From: Tetracentron sinense
Lineage: Eukaryota > Streptophyta > Magnoliopsida > Trochodendrales > Trochodendraceae
Reading direction: 5' to 3'
Assembly: GCA_015143295.1 (NCBI GenBank)
Contig: CM026564.1
Location: forward strand, 15,488,416-15,552,415
DNA length: 64,000 nt
Made by a program: the position numbers and the translations under genes. How positions within the stretch are numbered: position 1 is the stretch's first letter; every line of letters starts with the position of its first letter. Under the pieces are notes generated by a model. The model was given only the letters and a program-made list of their open reading frames with translations, made no database searches and had not been told where the DNA came from. This document shows, piece after piece, positions 48,652 through 60,050 of this stretch.

Positions 48652-51600
48652 CACAACTATACTATGGCTTAAACATACATCGTCCCATCATTTCCAAAAC
48701 AGGGGGCTGGATTTTGATCCTGTTTCTTCAAATGTGTGTATTTCATTACATCCTAACTGTTGGGATTGTTTCAAGCAAATCCGAGGCCGTATGCCCGATT
48801 TGTGCACCGAGACGGCCGAAATTCATGTTCCACAACTATACTACGGCCTAAACCCACATCGTCCCACCATTTCAAAACCGGGGGTCGGATTTTAATCCCG
48901 TTTCATTCTCACACATGTATTTCAATACATCCAAAGTGTTGATGGTGGTTGCGAGCGAATTAGAGGCCGTTGGCCAAATTTGGCCGCTGAGATGGCCGAA
49001 ATCCATGTTTCACAATTATACTACAGCCTAAACCTAGATCGTACCACCATTTCCAAACCGGGGGTCGGATTTTGATCCCGTTTCGTCTAATGCATGTATT
49101 TCATTACATCCTAAGTGTTGGGATTGGATTTGAGCGAATCTAAGGCCGTATGCCCGATTTGGGCACTAAGACAGCCGAAATCCATGTTTCACAACTATAC
49201 TACGGCCTAAACCTACATCGTCGCACCATTTCGAAACCGGGGGCCGGATTTTAATCCTATTTCTTCTAAAATATGTATTTCAATACATCCTAAGTGTTGG
49301 AGTTCGTATCGAGGGAATATGAGTCCGTCTGCCCGATTTGGGCGCCGAGACGCCCGTAATCCATGTTTTCTCAACTATACTACAGCCTAAACCGACATCC
49401 TCCCATCATTTCCAAACCATGGGTCGGATTTCAATACCAATACTTCTAACACATGTATTTCAATGCATTCTAAGTGTTGCGGTTGGTTTCGAGCGAATCC
49501 GAGGCCGTATGCCGGATTTGGGCGCCGAGACGGTCGGAATCCATGTTTCACAATTATACTACGGCCTAAACCTACTTCGTCCCCCCATTTCTAAACCGGG
49601 GGCCGGATTTCGATCTTGTTTCTTTTGAAGCATGTATTTCATTACATCCAAAGTGTTAGGATTGGTTTCAAGCGAATCGAAGGCCGTATGCCCGATTTGG
49701 GCACCGAGACGGCCGAATTCTATGTTTCACAACTACACTACGGCCTAAACCTGCATCGTCCCACCATTTCGAAACCGGGGGCCGGATTTCAATCCTATTT
49801 CTTCTAACAGATGTATTTCAATACATCCTAAGAGTTGGAGTTCGTGTCGAGGGAATATGAGGCCGTATGCCCGATTTGGGAACCGAGACTGCCGAAATCC
49901 ATGTTTTCTCAACTATACTACGGCCTAAACCGACATCGTCCCACCATTTCCACACCAGGGGTCGGATTTCGATACCAATACTTCTAACATGTGTATTTCA
50001 ATGCATTCTAAGCGTTGGGGTTGGTTTCGAGCGAATCCGATGCCGTATGCCCGATTTGGGCGCCGAGACGGTCGAAATCCATATTTCGCAATTATACTAC
50101 GCCCTAAACCTACTTTGTCCCACCATTTCCAAATCGGGGGCCTGATTTCAATCATGTTTCTTCTAATGCCTGTATTTCATTACATCCCAAGTGTTGGGAT
50201 TGGTTTCGAGCGAATCCGAGGCCGTATGCCCGATTTGGGCGCCGTGACGGTCGAAATCCATGTTTCATAATTATACTACATCCTAAACCTACATCGTACC
50301 ACCATTTCCAAACCGGGGGTCAGATTTCGATCCTGTTTCTTCTAATGCATGTAGTTCCTTTCATCCCAAGTACTGGGAATTCTTTCGAGCGAATCCGAGG
50401 CTGTATGCCCGACTTGGGCATCGAGACAGTCGAAATCCATGTTTCACAACTATACTACGGCTTAAACATACATCGTCCCACCATCTCCAAACAGGGAGCT
50501 GGATTTTGATCCTGTTTCTTCTAATGCGTGTATTTCATTACATCCTAAGTGTTGGGATTTTTTCGAGGGAATCTGAGGTCGTATGCCCGATTTGTGCAAC
50601 GAGACGGCCGAAATTCATGTTTCACAACTATACTACGGCCTAAACCCATATCGTCCCACCATTTCCAAACCGGGGGTCGAATTTTAATCCCGTTTCTTTC
50701 TCACACATGTATTTCAATAGATCCTAAGTGTTGATGGTGGTTGCGAGCGAATTCGAGGCCGTTACCCAAATTTGGCTGCCGAGATGGCCGAAATTCATGT
50801 TTCACAACTATACTACAGCCTAAACCTAGATCGTACCACCATTTCCAAACCGGGGGTCGGATTTTGATCCCATTTCTTCTAATGCGTGTTTTTCATTACA
50901 TCCTAATTGGTGGGATTGGTTTCGAGCGAATCCGAGGCCATATGCCTGATTTATGCACCGAGATGGCCGAAATCTATGTTTCACAACTATACTACAGCCC
51001 AAACCTACATCGTACCACCATTTCAAAACCGGGGGTCGGATTTTGATCCTGTTTCTTCTAATGGGTGTATTTCAATACATCCTAAGTGTTGGGGTTGCTT
51101 TGGAGCGAATCCAAGGCCGTATGCTTGATTTTGGCTCTGAGACGGTCAAAATCCATGTTCCACAACTATACTACAGCCTAAACCAACAACGCCCCACCAT
51201 TTCCAAACCGGAGGTTGGATTTTGATCCTGTTTCTTCTACCGTGTGTATTTCAATGCATCCTAAGTGTTGGACTTCGTTTCAAGTGAATCCGAGTCCGTA
51301 TGCCCGATTTGGGCACCGAGACGGCCGTAATTCATGTTTCACAACTATACTACGGCCTAAACCTACATCGTCCAACATTTCAAAATCGGGGAATGGATTT
51401 CGATCATGTTTCTTCTAATGCATGTATTTCATTACATCGTAAGTGTTGGGATTGGTTTCGAGCGAATCTGAGGCCATATGCCCGATTTGGGCACCGAGAC
51501 GGTCGAAATCCATGTTTCACAATTCTACTACAGACTAAACCTACATCGTACCACCATTTCCAAACCGGAGGCCATATTTTTATCCCGTTTCATCTAATCT

Positions 51601-53427
51601 GTGTATTTCAATACATCCTAAGTGTTGGGGTTGGTTTCGAGCGAATCCGATGAAGCCAAATTTGGGCCCCGTGATGTTTAAAATGCATGTTTCAACTATA
51701 CTACGGCCTAAACCTACATCGTCCCACCATTTCCAAACCGGGGGCCAAATTTCGATCCTGTTCATTCTAATGCGTGTATTTCATTTCATCCTAAGTGCTA
51801 GGATTGGTATCGAGCGAATCTGAGGCCGTATGCCCGATTTGAGCACCGAGACGGCCGAAGTTCATGTTTAACAACTATACTACTGCATAAACCCACATCG
51901 TCCCACTATTTCCAAACCGGGGTTCGGATTTTAATCCCGTTTCTTCTCACAAGTGTATTTCAATACATCCTAAGTGTTGATGGTGGATGTCAGCGAATTC
52001 GAGGCCGTTTGCCCGATTTAGCCATCGAGATGGCCGAAATCCATGTTTCACAACTATACTACAGCCTAAACCTACATCGTACCACCGTTTCCAAACCGAA
52101 GGTCGGATTTTCATCCCGCTTCTTCTAATACGTGTATTTCATTACATCCTAAGTGTTGGGAATGGTTTCGAGCGAATCCAAGGTCATATGCCCGATTTGG
52201 GCACCGAGACAGCCAAAATTCATATTTCACAACTATAGTACGGCCTAAACCTACATCGTCCCACCATTTCCAAACCGGGGGTCGGACTTCAATCTTGTTT
52301 CTTCTAATGTATGTATTTCATTACATCCTAAGTGTTGGGATTGGTTTCGAGTGAATCTGAGGCCATATGCCCGATTTGGGCACCAAGACGGTCGAAATCG
52401 ATGTTTCACTACTATACTATGGCCTGAACATACATCGTCCCACCATTTCCAAACCGAGGGCCGGATTTTGATACTGTTTCTTCTAATGCGTGTATTTCAT
52501 TACATCCTAAGTGTTGGGATTGGTTTCGAGCGAATCCGAGGCCGTATGCCTGATTTGGGGGTAGAGAAGGCCGAAATCCATGTTTCACAATTATACTACA
52601 GCCTAAACCTACATCGTACCACCATTTCCAAACCGGGGGTCAGATTTTGATCCCATTTCTTTTAATGTTTGTACTTCAATACATCCTAAGTGTAGGTGTT
52701 GGTTTCGAGCGAATCCGATGCCATAAGCCCGATTTGGGCCCCGAGAAGGTCGAAATCCATGTTTCACAACTACACTACAGCCTAAAACAACATCGTCCAC
52801 CATTTCCAAACCGGGGGCTAGATTTCGATTCTGTTTCTTCTAATACATTATTTCATTACATCCTAAGTGCTGGGATTGGTTTTGAGCGAATCCGAGGCTG
52901 TAGGCCCAATTTGAGCACCGAGACGGTCGAAATCTATGTTTCACAATTATACTACTGCCTAAATTTACATCGTACCACCATTTGCAAACCGGGGGCAAGA
53001 TTTCGATCCTGTTTCTTCTAATGCGTGTATTTCATTACATCCTAAGTGCTGCGAGTGGTTTCGATCCAATCCGAGGCCGTATGCATGATTTGGGTGCCGA
53101 GACGGTCGAAATCCATATTTCATAATTATACTATAACCTAAACCTACATCGTCCCACAATTTCCAAACCGGGGGCCGGATTTCGTTCCAGTTTCTTCTAA
53201 TGCATGTATTTCATTACATCATAAGTGTTGGGGTTGGTTTCGATCGAATCCGATGCTGTAAGCCCGATTTGGGCGCCGAGAAGGTCGAAATCCATGTTTC
53301 ACAACTATACTACAGCCTAAACCTACATCGTCCACCATTTCCTAACCGGGGGCCAGATTTCGATTTTGTTTCTTCTAATGCATGTATTTCATTACATCCT
53401 AAGTACTGAGATTGGTTTCGAGCAAAT

Positions 53428-56400
53428 CCGAGGCCGTAAGCCCGATTTGGGCGCCGAGACGGTCGAAATCCATGTTTCACAATTATACTACAGCCTAAAC
53501 CTACATCGTACCACTATTTCCAAACCAGAGGTCAGATTTTGATCCCGTTTCTTCTAATGTGTGTATTTCAATACATCCTAAATGTTGGGGTTGGTTTCGA
53601 GCGAATCCAATGCCGTAAGCCCGATTTGGGGGTCAAGAAGATCGAAATCCATGTTTCACAACTATACTACAGCCTAAACCTATATCGTCCACCATTTCCA
53701 AACCAGGGGCCAGATTTCGATCTTGTTTCTTCTAATGCGTGTATGTCATTACATCCTAAGTGTTGGGATTGGTTTCGATCGAATCCGAGGCCGTATGCCC
53801 GATTTGGGCACCGAGACGGTCGAAATCCATGTTTCCTAATTTTACTACGGCCTAAACCTATATCGTCCTACCATTTCCAAACCGGGGGCCGGATTTCTAT
53901 CCCGTTTCTTCTAATGCGTGTATTTCATTACATCCTAAGTGTTGGGATTGGTTTCGAGCGAATCTGAGGCCTTATGCCCGATTTGGGCAACGAGACGGAC
54001 AAAATCCATGTTTCACAACTATACTACGGCCTAAACCTAAATCGTCCCACCATTTTGAAACACGGGCCGGATTTCAATCCTTTTTCTTCTAAAATTTGTA
54101 TTTAAATACATCCTAAGTGTTGTAGTTCATATCGAGGGATTATGAGGCCGTATGCCCGATTTGGGCACCGAGACGGCCTCTAAGTGTTGAGTTTGGTTTT
54201 GAGCAAATCCGAGGCCGTATGCCGGATTTGGGCACCGAGACGGTCGAAATCCCTGTTTCACAATTATACAACGGCCTAAACCTACATCATCCTCCCATTT
54301 CCAAACCGGAGGCCGGTTTTCGATCTTGCTTCTTCCAATGCATGTATTTCATTACATCCTAAGTGTTGGGATTTTTTTCGAGCGAATCCAAGGCCGTATG
54401 CCCGATTTGGGCACCGAGGCGGCCGAAATCCATGTTTCACAACTATTCTACGGCCTAAACGTACATCGGCCCACCATTTCCAAACCGGGGGCCAAATTTC
54501 GATCTAGTTTATTGTAATGCGTGTACTTCATTTCATCCTAAGTGCTAGGATTGGTTTCGAGCGAATCCGATGCCGTATGCCCGATTTGGGCACCGAGACT
54601 GCCGAAATTCATGTTTCACAACTACACTACTGCATAAACCCACATCGTCCCACTATTTCCAAACCGGGGGTCGGATTTTAATCCCATTTCGTCTCACTCG
54701 TGTATTTCAATACATCCTAAGTGTTGAAGGTAGTTGCCAGCGAATTCGAGGTCGTTTGCCTGATTTGGCCGTCGAGATGTCCGAAACCCTTGTTTCACAA
54801 CTATACTACAGCCTAAACTTACATCGTACCCCCATTTCCAAACCGGGGGTCAGATTTTGATCCCGTTTCTTCTAATGTGTGTATTTCAATACATCCTAAA
54901 TGTTGGCGTTGGTTTCGAGCGAATCCGAGGCCGTGTGCCCGATTTGAGCGCCAAGAAGGTCGGAATCCATGTTTCACAACTATACTACGGCCTCAAGCTA
55001 CATTGTCCCACCATTTCTAAACCGGGGGCTAGATTTCAATCCTGTTTCTTCTAATGTACGTATTTCATTACATCCTAAATGTTGAGATTGGTTTCGAGCG
55101 AATCTGAGGCCGTATGCCCGATGTGGGAACCGAGACGGCCGAAATCCTTCTTTCACGACCATACTATGGCCTGAACATACATCGTCCCACCATTTTGATC
55201 CCATTTCTTCTAAAGTTTGTACTTCAATATATCCTAAGTGTTGGTGTTGGTTTCGAGCGAATCCAATGCCGTAAGCCCGATTTGGGCGTCAAGAAGATCG
55301 AAATCCATGTTTCACAACTATACTACAGCCTAAACCTATATCGTCCACCATTTCCAAACCAGGGGCCAGATTTCGATCATGTTTCTTCTAATGCGTGTAT
55401 GTCATTACATCCTAAGTGTTGGGATTGGTTTCGATCGAATCCGAGGCCGTAAGCCCGATTTGGGCGCCGAGACGGTCGAAATCCATGTTTCACAATTATA
55501 CTACAGCCTAAACCTACATCGTACCACTATTTCCAAACCAGAGGTCAGATTTTGATCCCGTTTCTTCTAATGTGTGTATTTCAATACATCCTAAATGCTG
55601 GGGTTGGTTTCGAGCGAATCCAATGCCGTAAGCCCGATTTGGGGGTCAAGAAGATCAAAATCCATGTTTCACAACTATACTACAGCCTAAACCTATATCG
55701 TCCACCATTTCCAAACCAGGGGCCAAATTTCGATCCTGTTTCTTCTAATGCGTGTATGTCATTACATCCTAAGTGTTGGGATTGGTTTCGATCGAATCCG
55801 AGGCCGTATGCCCGATTTGGGCACCGAGACGGTCGAAATCCATGTTTCCTAATTTTACTACGGCCTAAACCTATATCGTCCTACCATTTCCAAACCGGGG
55901 GCCGGATTTCTATCCCGTTTCTTCTAATGCGTGTATTTCATTACATCCTAAGTGATGGGATTGGTTTCGAGCGAATCTGAGGCCTTATGCCCGATTTGGG
56001 CAACGAGACGGACAAAATCCATGTTTCACAACTATACTACGGCCTAAACCTAAATCGTCCCACCATTTCGAAACACGGGCCGGATTTCAATCCTTTTTCT
56101 TCTAAAATATGTATTTAAATACATCCTAAGTGTTGTAGTTCATATCGAGGGATTATGAGGCCGTATGCCCGATTTGGGCACCGAGACGGCCTCTAAGTGT
56201 TGAGTTTGGTTTTGAGCAAATCCGAGGCCGTATGCTGGATTTGGGCACCGAGACGGTCGAAATCCCTGTTTCACAATTATACAACGGCCTAAACCTACAT
56301 CGTCCTCCCATTTCCAAACCGGAGGCCGGTTTTCGATCTTGCTTCTTCCAATGCATGTATTTCATTACATCCTAAGTGTTGGGATTTTTTTCGAGCGAAT

Positions 56401-57272
56401 CCAAGGCCGTATGCCCGATTTGGGCACCGAGACGGCCGAAATCCATGTTTCACAACTATTCTACGGCCTAAACGTACATCGGCCCACCATTTCCAAACCG
56501 GGGGCCAAATTTCGATCTAGTTTATTGTAATGCGTGTACTTCATTTCATCCTAAGTGCTAGGATTGGTTTCGAGCGAATCCGATGCCGTATGCCCGATTT
56601 GGGCACCGAGACTGCCGAAATTCATGTTTCACAACTACACTACTGCATAAACCCACATCGTCCCACTATTTCCAAACCGGGGGTCGGATTTTAATCCCAT
56701 TTCGTCTCACTCGTGTATTTCAATACATCCTAAGTGTTGAAGGTAGTTGCCAGCGAATTCGAGGTCGTTTGCCTGATTTGCCGTCGAGATGTCCGAAACC
56801 CTTGTTTCACAACTATACTACAGCCTAAACTTACATCGTACCCCCATTTCCAAACCGGGGGTCAGATTTTGATCCCGTTTCTTCTAATGTGTGTATTTCA
56901 ATACATCCTAAATGTTGGCGTTGGTTTCTAGCGAATCCGAGGCCGTGTGCCCGATTTGAGCGCCAAGAAGGTCGGAATCCATGTTTCACAACTATACTAC
57001 GGCCTCAAGCTACATCGTCCCACCATTTCTAAACCGGGGGCTAGATTTCAATCCTGTTTCTTCTAATGTACGTATTTCATTACATCCTAAATGTTGAGAT
57101 TGGTTTCGAGCGAATCTGAGGCCGTATGCCCGATGTGGGAACCGAGACGGCCGAAATCCTTCTTTCACGACCATACTATGGCCTGAACATACATCGTCCC
57201 ACCATTTTGATCCCATTTCTTCTAAAGTTTGTACTTCAATATATCCTAAGTGTTGGTGTTGGTTTCGAGCGA
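53428..57272 (+). repeat. 2,013-bp tandem segmental duplication of satellite
   Basis: Copy 1 is 53428-55440 and copy 2 is 55441-57272, incomplete because the array ends. Matching landmarks differ by exactly 2013 bp over the whole length (53539/55552, 54326/56339, 54570/56583, 54857/56870), then by 2012 after a one-base deletion near 56779. Differences are scattered single bases (for example 'gccggatttggg' near 54212 against 'gctggatttggg' near 56233). The unit contains a truncated monomer ('gagacggcctctaagtgttg' at about 54172 and 56185), which explains why 2013 is not a multiple of 179. The very high similarity marks it as one of the youngest exchanges in the array. Confidence 0.9.
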
Positions 57273-57851
57273 GCGTACCATGCTGGTAAGCCCTTTGAAA
57301 ACCTAAGGTTCTTCTCCCTCTCCTCAAATCCCTTTCACGTATAGTAATGGGACCCAAAAACTCGAGCAAGGCTATAAAGCCAAGGGTTAACGCTCAAAAG
57401 GACAAAAAGCCCTTAAGAAATCTCTACAAATAATGCGAGAGACCGACGCGATCGATGGTTATGACCAAGCAATCCGGTCGCTACCGATTGACCGGTGTTC
57501 TTGTTCGAACGATCGGTGCAAAAAACCCTCTCTAGAAAATTCTCCATTACAAATAAAGCGAAACCAGTCGATAGCTACCGATGGATCGATTGTGGACCGG
57601 ACGCGATCGCTAATAATGACCGAGCGATCGGTTGTGAACCGATCGATCCCTAGCAATCGGTGCTCTGCAGATTTTTGACCCGTTCGTCGGATTTTGACGA
57701 TTCAACTTGTGTTGGATTCGTCTTTCGAAAAAGAAATTTCTGACATTCCAGAATTTTCAATTTCTCCCTTATTTATTAATTAGACTACGTGGAAGGCCAA
57801 TTGGCTACGAAAGTGCTATTCATTAAGTACGGAAAAGTCTGGGGTGCTACA
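57273..57851 (-). mobile_element. Truncated, decayed relative of the solo LTR
   Basis: On the minus strand this begins TGTAGCACCCC at 57851, like the solo LTR at 9626-11791. It shares blocks with that LTR, such as 'gtcggattt', 'gacgattcaactt', 'tcgtctttcgaaaa' and 'aaaaagcccttaag', plus remnants of the palindrome cluster (57441-57665). It carries about 115 bp between 'ctttcgaaaa' and 'ggggtgctaca' that the solo LTR lacks. The LTR is cut at 57273, directly against satellite, with no 3' end, no internal region and no recognisable target duplication. Its start abuts a copia gag at 57852, so it probably inserted into that gag before a deletion fused it to the satellite. Confidence 0.75.
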
Positions 57852-58274
57852 CATTCAATAATCTCATCATCTTTATGATGTGTTTCCTGACTGGAGTTCC
57901 GTCAGCCATCTTGGTGTTTACAAGGGATTTCAACTTTACTTGTCGAGTTGACCTATTTTGCTCACCAAACATCTCATGAAGGTTTTGCAAAATGTCAGAA
58001 GCCTTATCCATGTGTTCATGCTGGCTTTGCAAAATGTTAGACATCGAAGCCAGTATGTAACACTTGGTCATCTGATTGGACCTCTCCCATTGCTTTTACT
58101 TAGCCTTTGGACCGGTGAAGCATTTGGAGGAATTTCGGGCTTAGGTGTCTTAAGACATAGGTCAAGGTTATCCACGGCAAACACAATTCTAATCTTTCTT
58201 TTCCAGTCTACATAGTTAGTTCCTACTAACTTTTCATCACGAAGAATTTCAGTTAATGGGTGTAGGCCTGTCAT
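57852..58274 (-). pseudogene. Ty1/copia gag fragment, frameshifted and truncated
   Basis: N-terminal part of a copia Gag (UBN2/gag-polypeptide type). From the ATG at 58274 (minus strand) it reads 'LVGTNYVDWKRKIRIVF', the usual start region 'L-x-G-x-N-Y-x-x-W'. Near 58070-58090 the frame shifts. The next frame carries 'MTKCYILASMSNILQSQHEH', then 'LHEMFGEQNRSTR' and 'KMADGTPVRKHIIKMMRLLN', all typical of this family. The reading stops at 57852, where the gypsy-like LTR begins; the apparent stop codon belongs to the LTR. The zinc knuckle and all of pol are missing. It belongs to the element whose 5' LTR and primer site lie at 60037-62276, same strand. Confidence 0.85.
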
Positions 58275-60036
58275 GATCTAATCAAATGACAAATAAGACA
58301 GTATTAGGGATCTATTGTATTCATTAATACCAATTAGATTATAGGTCTATTTCTAATGGTATTGCCAATTTAGGAAGAATTAATTGGCATCGAAAACCTA
58401 GACACTGGTTTAATGTGATCCTGCCTTTGAGCACATCATCACATCGCCTTGAATAGGCAGATAGTAACTATCTTCTCCAATTTCACAAATCTCATCTTGT
58501 GAATTCTAGAAGAGTATTCGATCTACAGTCTGATCTATAAGAGATGTTATACTCATGCTTTGGAGTTATTGTATAATATCTCTTATTCATGTGCCCACCT
58601 ACCATAAACCTAATAAACCCCTAATGAAAGCTCACGCTTTGGCGTTATTGCTCCCACTATTTGCTTATTGAGTTTTCACCATGTTCACTCATAGGTGAGA
58701 GGGATTGGGCCCAGCTTTGGCCTGTCAGCTTACTCACACTCCCCACTATAGGATCACATAGTGTATGTTAGAAGATCATAATACTTAGGGACTTGTCCCC
58801 AGTCTTATATACACATGATATATCAAGAGCAATTATTTCAACAGAATAATTAAACATATAAACAGATATCATCTCATGATAAAATAAGCAGTAGTTATCA
58901 TCTTATGATAATAAAACATTAGTATACAAGATTAATCGTTATGGGTCAATAAATTAAAATGCATTGATGCAAGAGAATATGATAAGAACAAAGGAAGCTC
59001 GCAAACTCCTTCGCGATTCCTTCCTTTATCATCTTATCTAGATCACATCGCAACATCCTCCTTCACAGCATCTCCACCAATGCATTAAATAGAATTTAAA
59101 TGGCATTAGGGAAACCAGTATTCTATTTGCCCTGTTCAGGGAAACCAAATGAATCTGCCCGTTACAAATTGTCAAAACCTACTACATATTAACATCTAGT
59201 ATGAATGCATGAATGATAAACAATTTATCATATATTATGACCCATAACTATAATCTCATATAAAAAAGATGCTACATGGTGATGGAGTACTTTTTCTTAT
59301 TATTAAAAGGATTTAAAATTTGATAACAATTATCAAATCGTCCAATAAAAATCTATACCTTTTATAGATCAAACCCCGAAAAAAATAAAACAATTATATT
59401 TTCCATAAAACAATTTTCATAATCAAATAATGCAATTTAAGAAAAAATTGAAAGCCCCTTGGAAAATTAATTTAGAAAAGTCCTTTTTCCCGCTTTAGAT
59501 TTTCGACTCAAGTTTTGACCCTCAAAAAGATTGATTCTAGAAAAACTTTCTTCACGAAAGTTGTAGATCCTTTCGTCGGCTTCAAAAAAATGTACTGACA
59601 GACCTAAATCGAACTTACGGTCATAAAGTTATGGCTAAAATACCGAAACTGTATCGATTCTTCTAATCAAATACAAATCCAAAAATCCATGAATCAATTT
59701 AAATCGAAATAAGCTTTAATCTCCAAGAACGCTTAAGCAATGGTGTCAAACACCATGAGATTTATTAATTAATGATCAAATCATTTAAAAGAAATTTCAA
59801 AATAAACTCTTTATTTCAAATTTAATTATATCACATATAATACTAGTTTTTAAAATTTATTTAATTATCAAATCTCATTCAATAATATAATAAATATTTA
59901 TTTATTCATCTTATGAACAAATAAAATAATAAAAACTACGAACAATATTAAATGGATCTAAATTAATTCATCTCATTAATTAAATCATCCATTTAATTAC
60001 CTTATCAAAATAAACAAAAAATACTCCTAACCATGC
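58275..60036 (-). other. Long untranslated leader of the copia element
   Basis: About 1.76 kb between the primer-binding site and gag, A/T-rich and without a supported open frame. Two similar 19-bp stretches are visible, 'ctcatgctttggagttatt' (about 58552) and 'ctcacgctttggcgttatt' (about 58628). Otherwise I see nothing recognisable. Long leaders of this kind occur in several plant copia lineages. Confidence 0.6.
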
Positions 60037-60048
60037 GCTCTGATACCA
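60037..60048 (-). other. Primer-binding site (initiator tRNA-Met)
   Basis: On the minus strand TGGTATCAGAGC, the 12 bases complementary to the 3' end of plant initiator tRNA-Met and the standard copia primer site. It lies 2 bp from the LTR end (TTCTTCA), fixing the orientation of the element and the inner border of its 5' LTR. Confidence 0.93.
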
Positions 60049-60050
60049 AT

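Larger units (their letters stand above)
44270..50880 (+). repeat. 10/11-monomer duplication spanning LINE 2
   Basis: Monomer order at 44.9-46.2 kb repeats at 49.3-50.4 kb. The offset is 4398 bp (45469/49867), or 1972 bp (11 monomers) after subtracting LINE 2 and its target duplication. Past 45.8 kb the offset drops to 4219 (46178/50397), which is 10 monomers, so the left copy carries one additional monomer near 45840. The start of the unit also recurs from 48650 to 50440-50880 (landmark 'gatggtggttgcgag' at 48938 and 50731, 1793 bp, 10 monomers). The duplication therefore predates the LINE insertion. Confidence 0.7.
48639..57272 (+). repeat. ~179-bp satellite array, segment 4 (right end of array)
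   Basis: Last satellite stretch, same orientation as the rest. The last satellite base is 57272, where 'ttggtttcgagcga' gives way to LTR-like sequence in mid-monomer. The homologous position in the preceding copy (55260) continues normally. Contains the 2,013-bp tandem duplication. No gene is supported. Confidence 0.96.

Noticed and set aside
48602-48895. Plus-strand frame across the LINE 2 and satellite junction
   Set aside because: It joins antisense LINE sequence to satellite and has no family features.
1-57272. CRISPR-like or spacer-repeat array
   Set aside because: The whole 179-bp unit is conserved with no unique spacers, the units carry diverged copies of one sequence, and the context is a plant genome with LINEs and LTR elements.
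1-57272. Pol III B-box (GGTTCGANTCC) in the monomer
   Set aside because: The monomer reads 'ggtttcgagcgaatcc', which has extra bases in the middle, and there is no convincing A-box or tRNA/5S fold.
1-57272. CENP-B box
   Set aside because: I looked for the YTTCGTTGGAARCGGGA pattern; only loose partial matches exist (for example 'tatcgttggaatatg' near 541), and plants do not rely on this motif.
57433-57678. Small frames in the truncated LTR
   Set aside because: They are rich in residues from the palindrome cluster and lie in non-coding LTR sequence.
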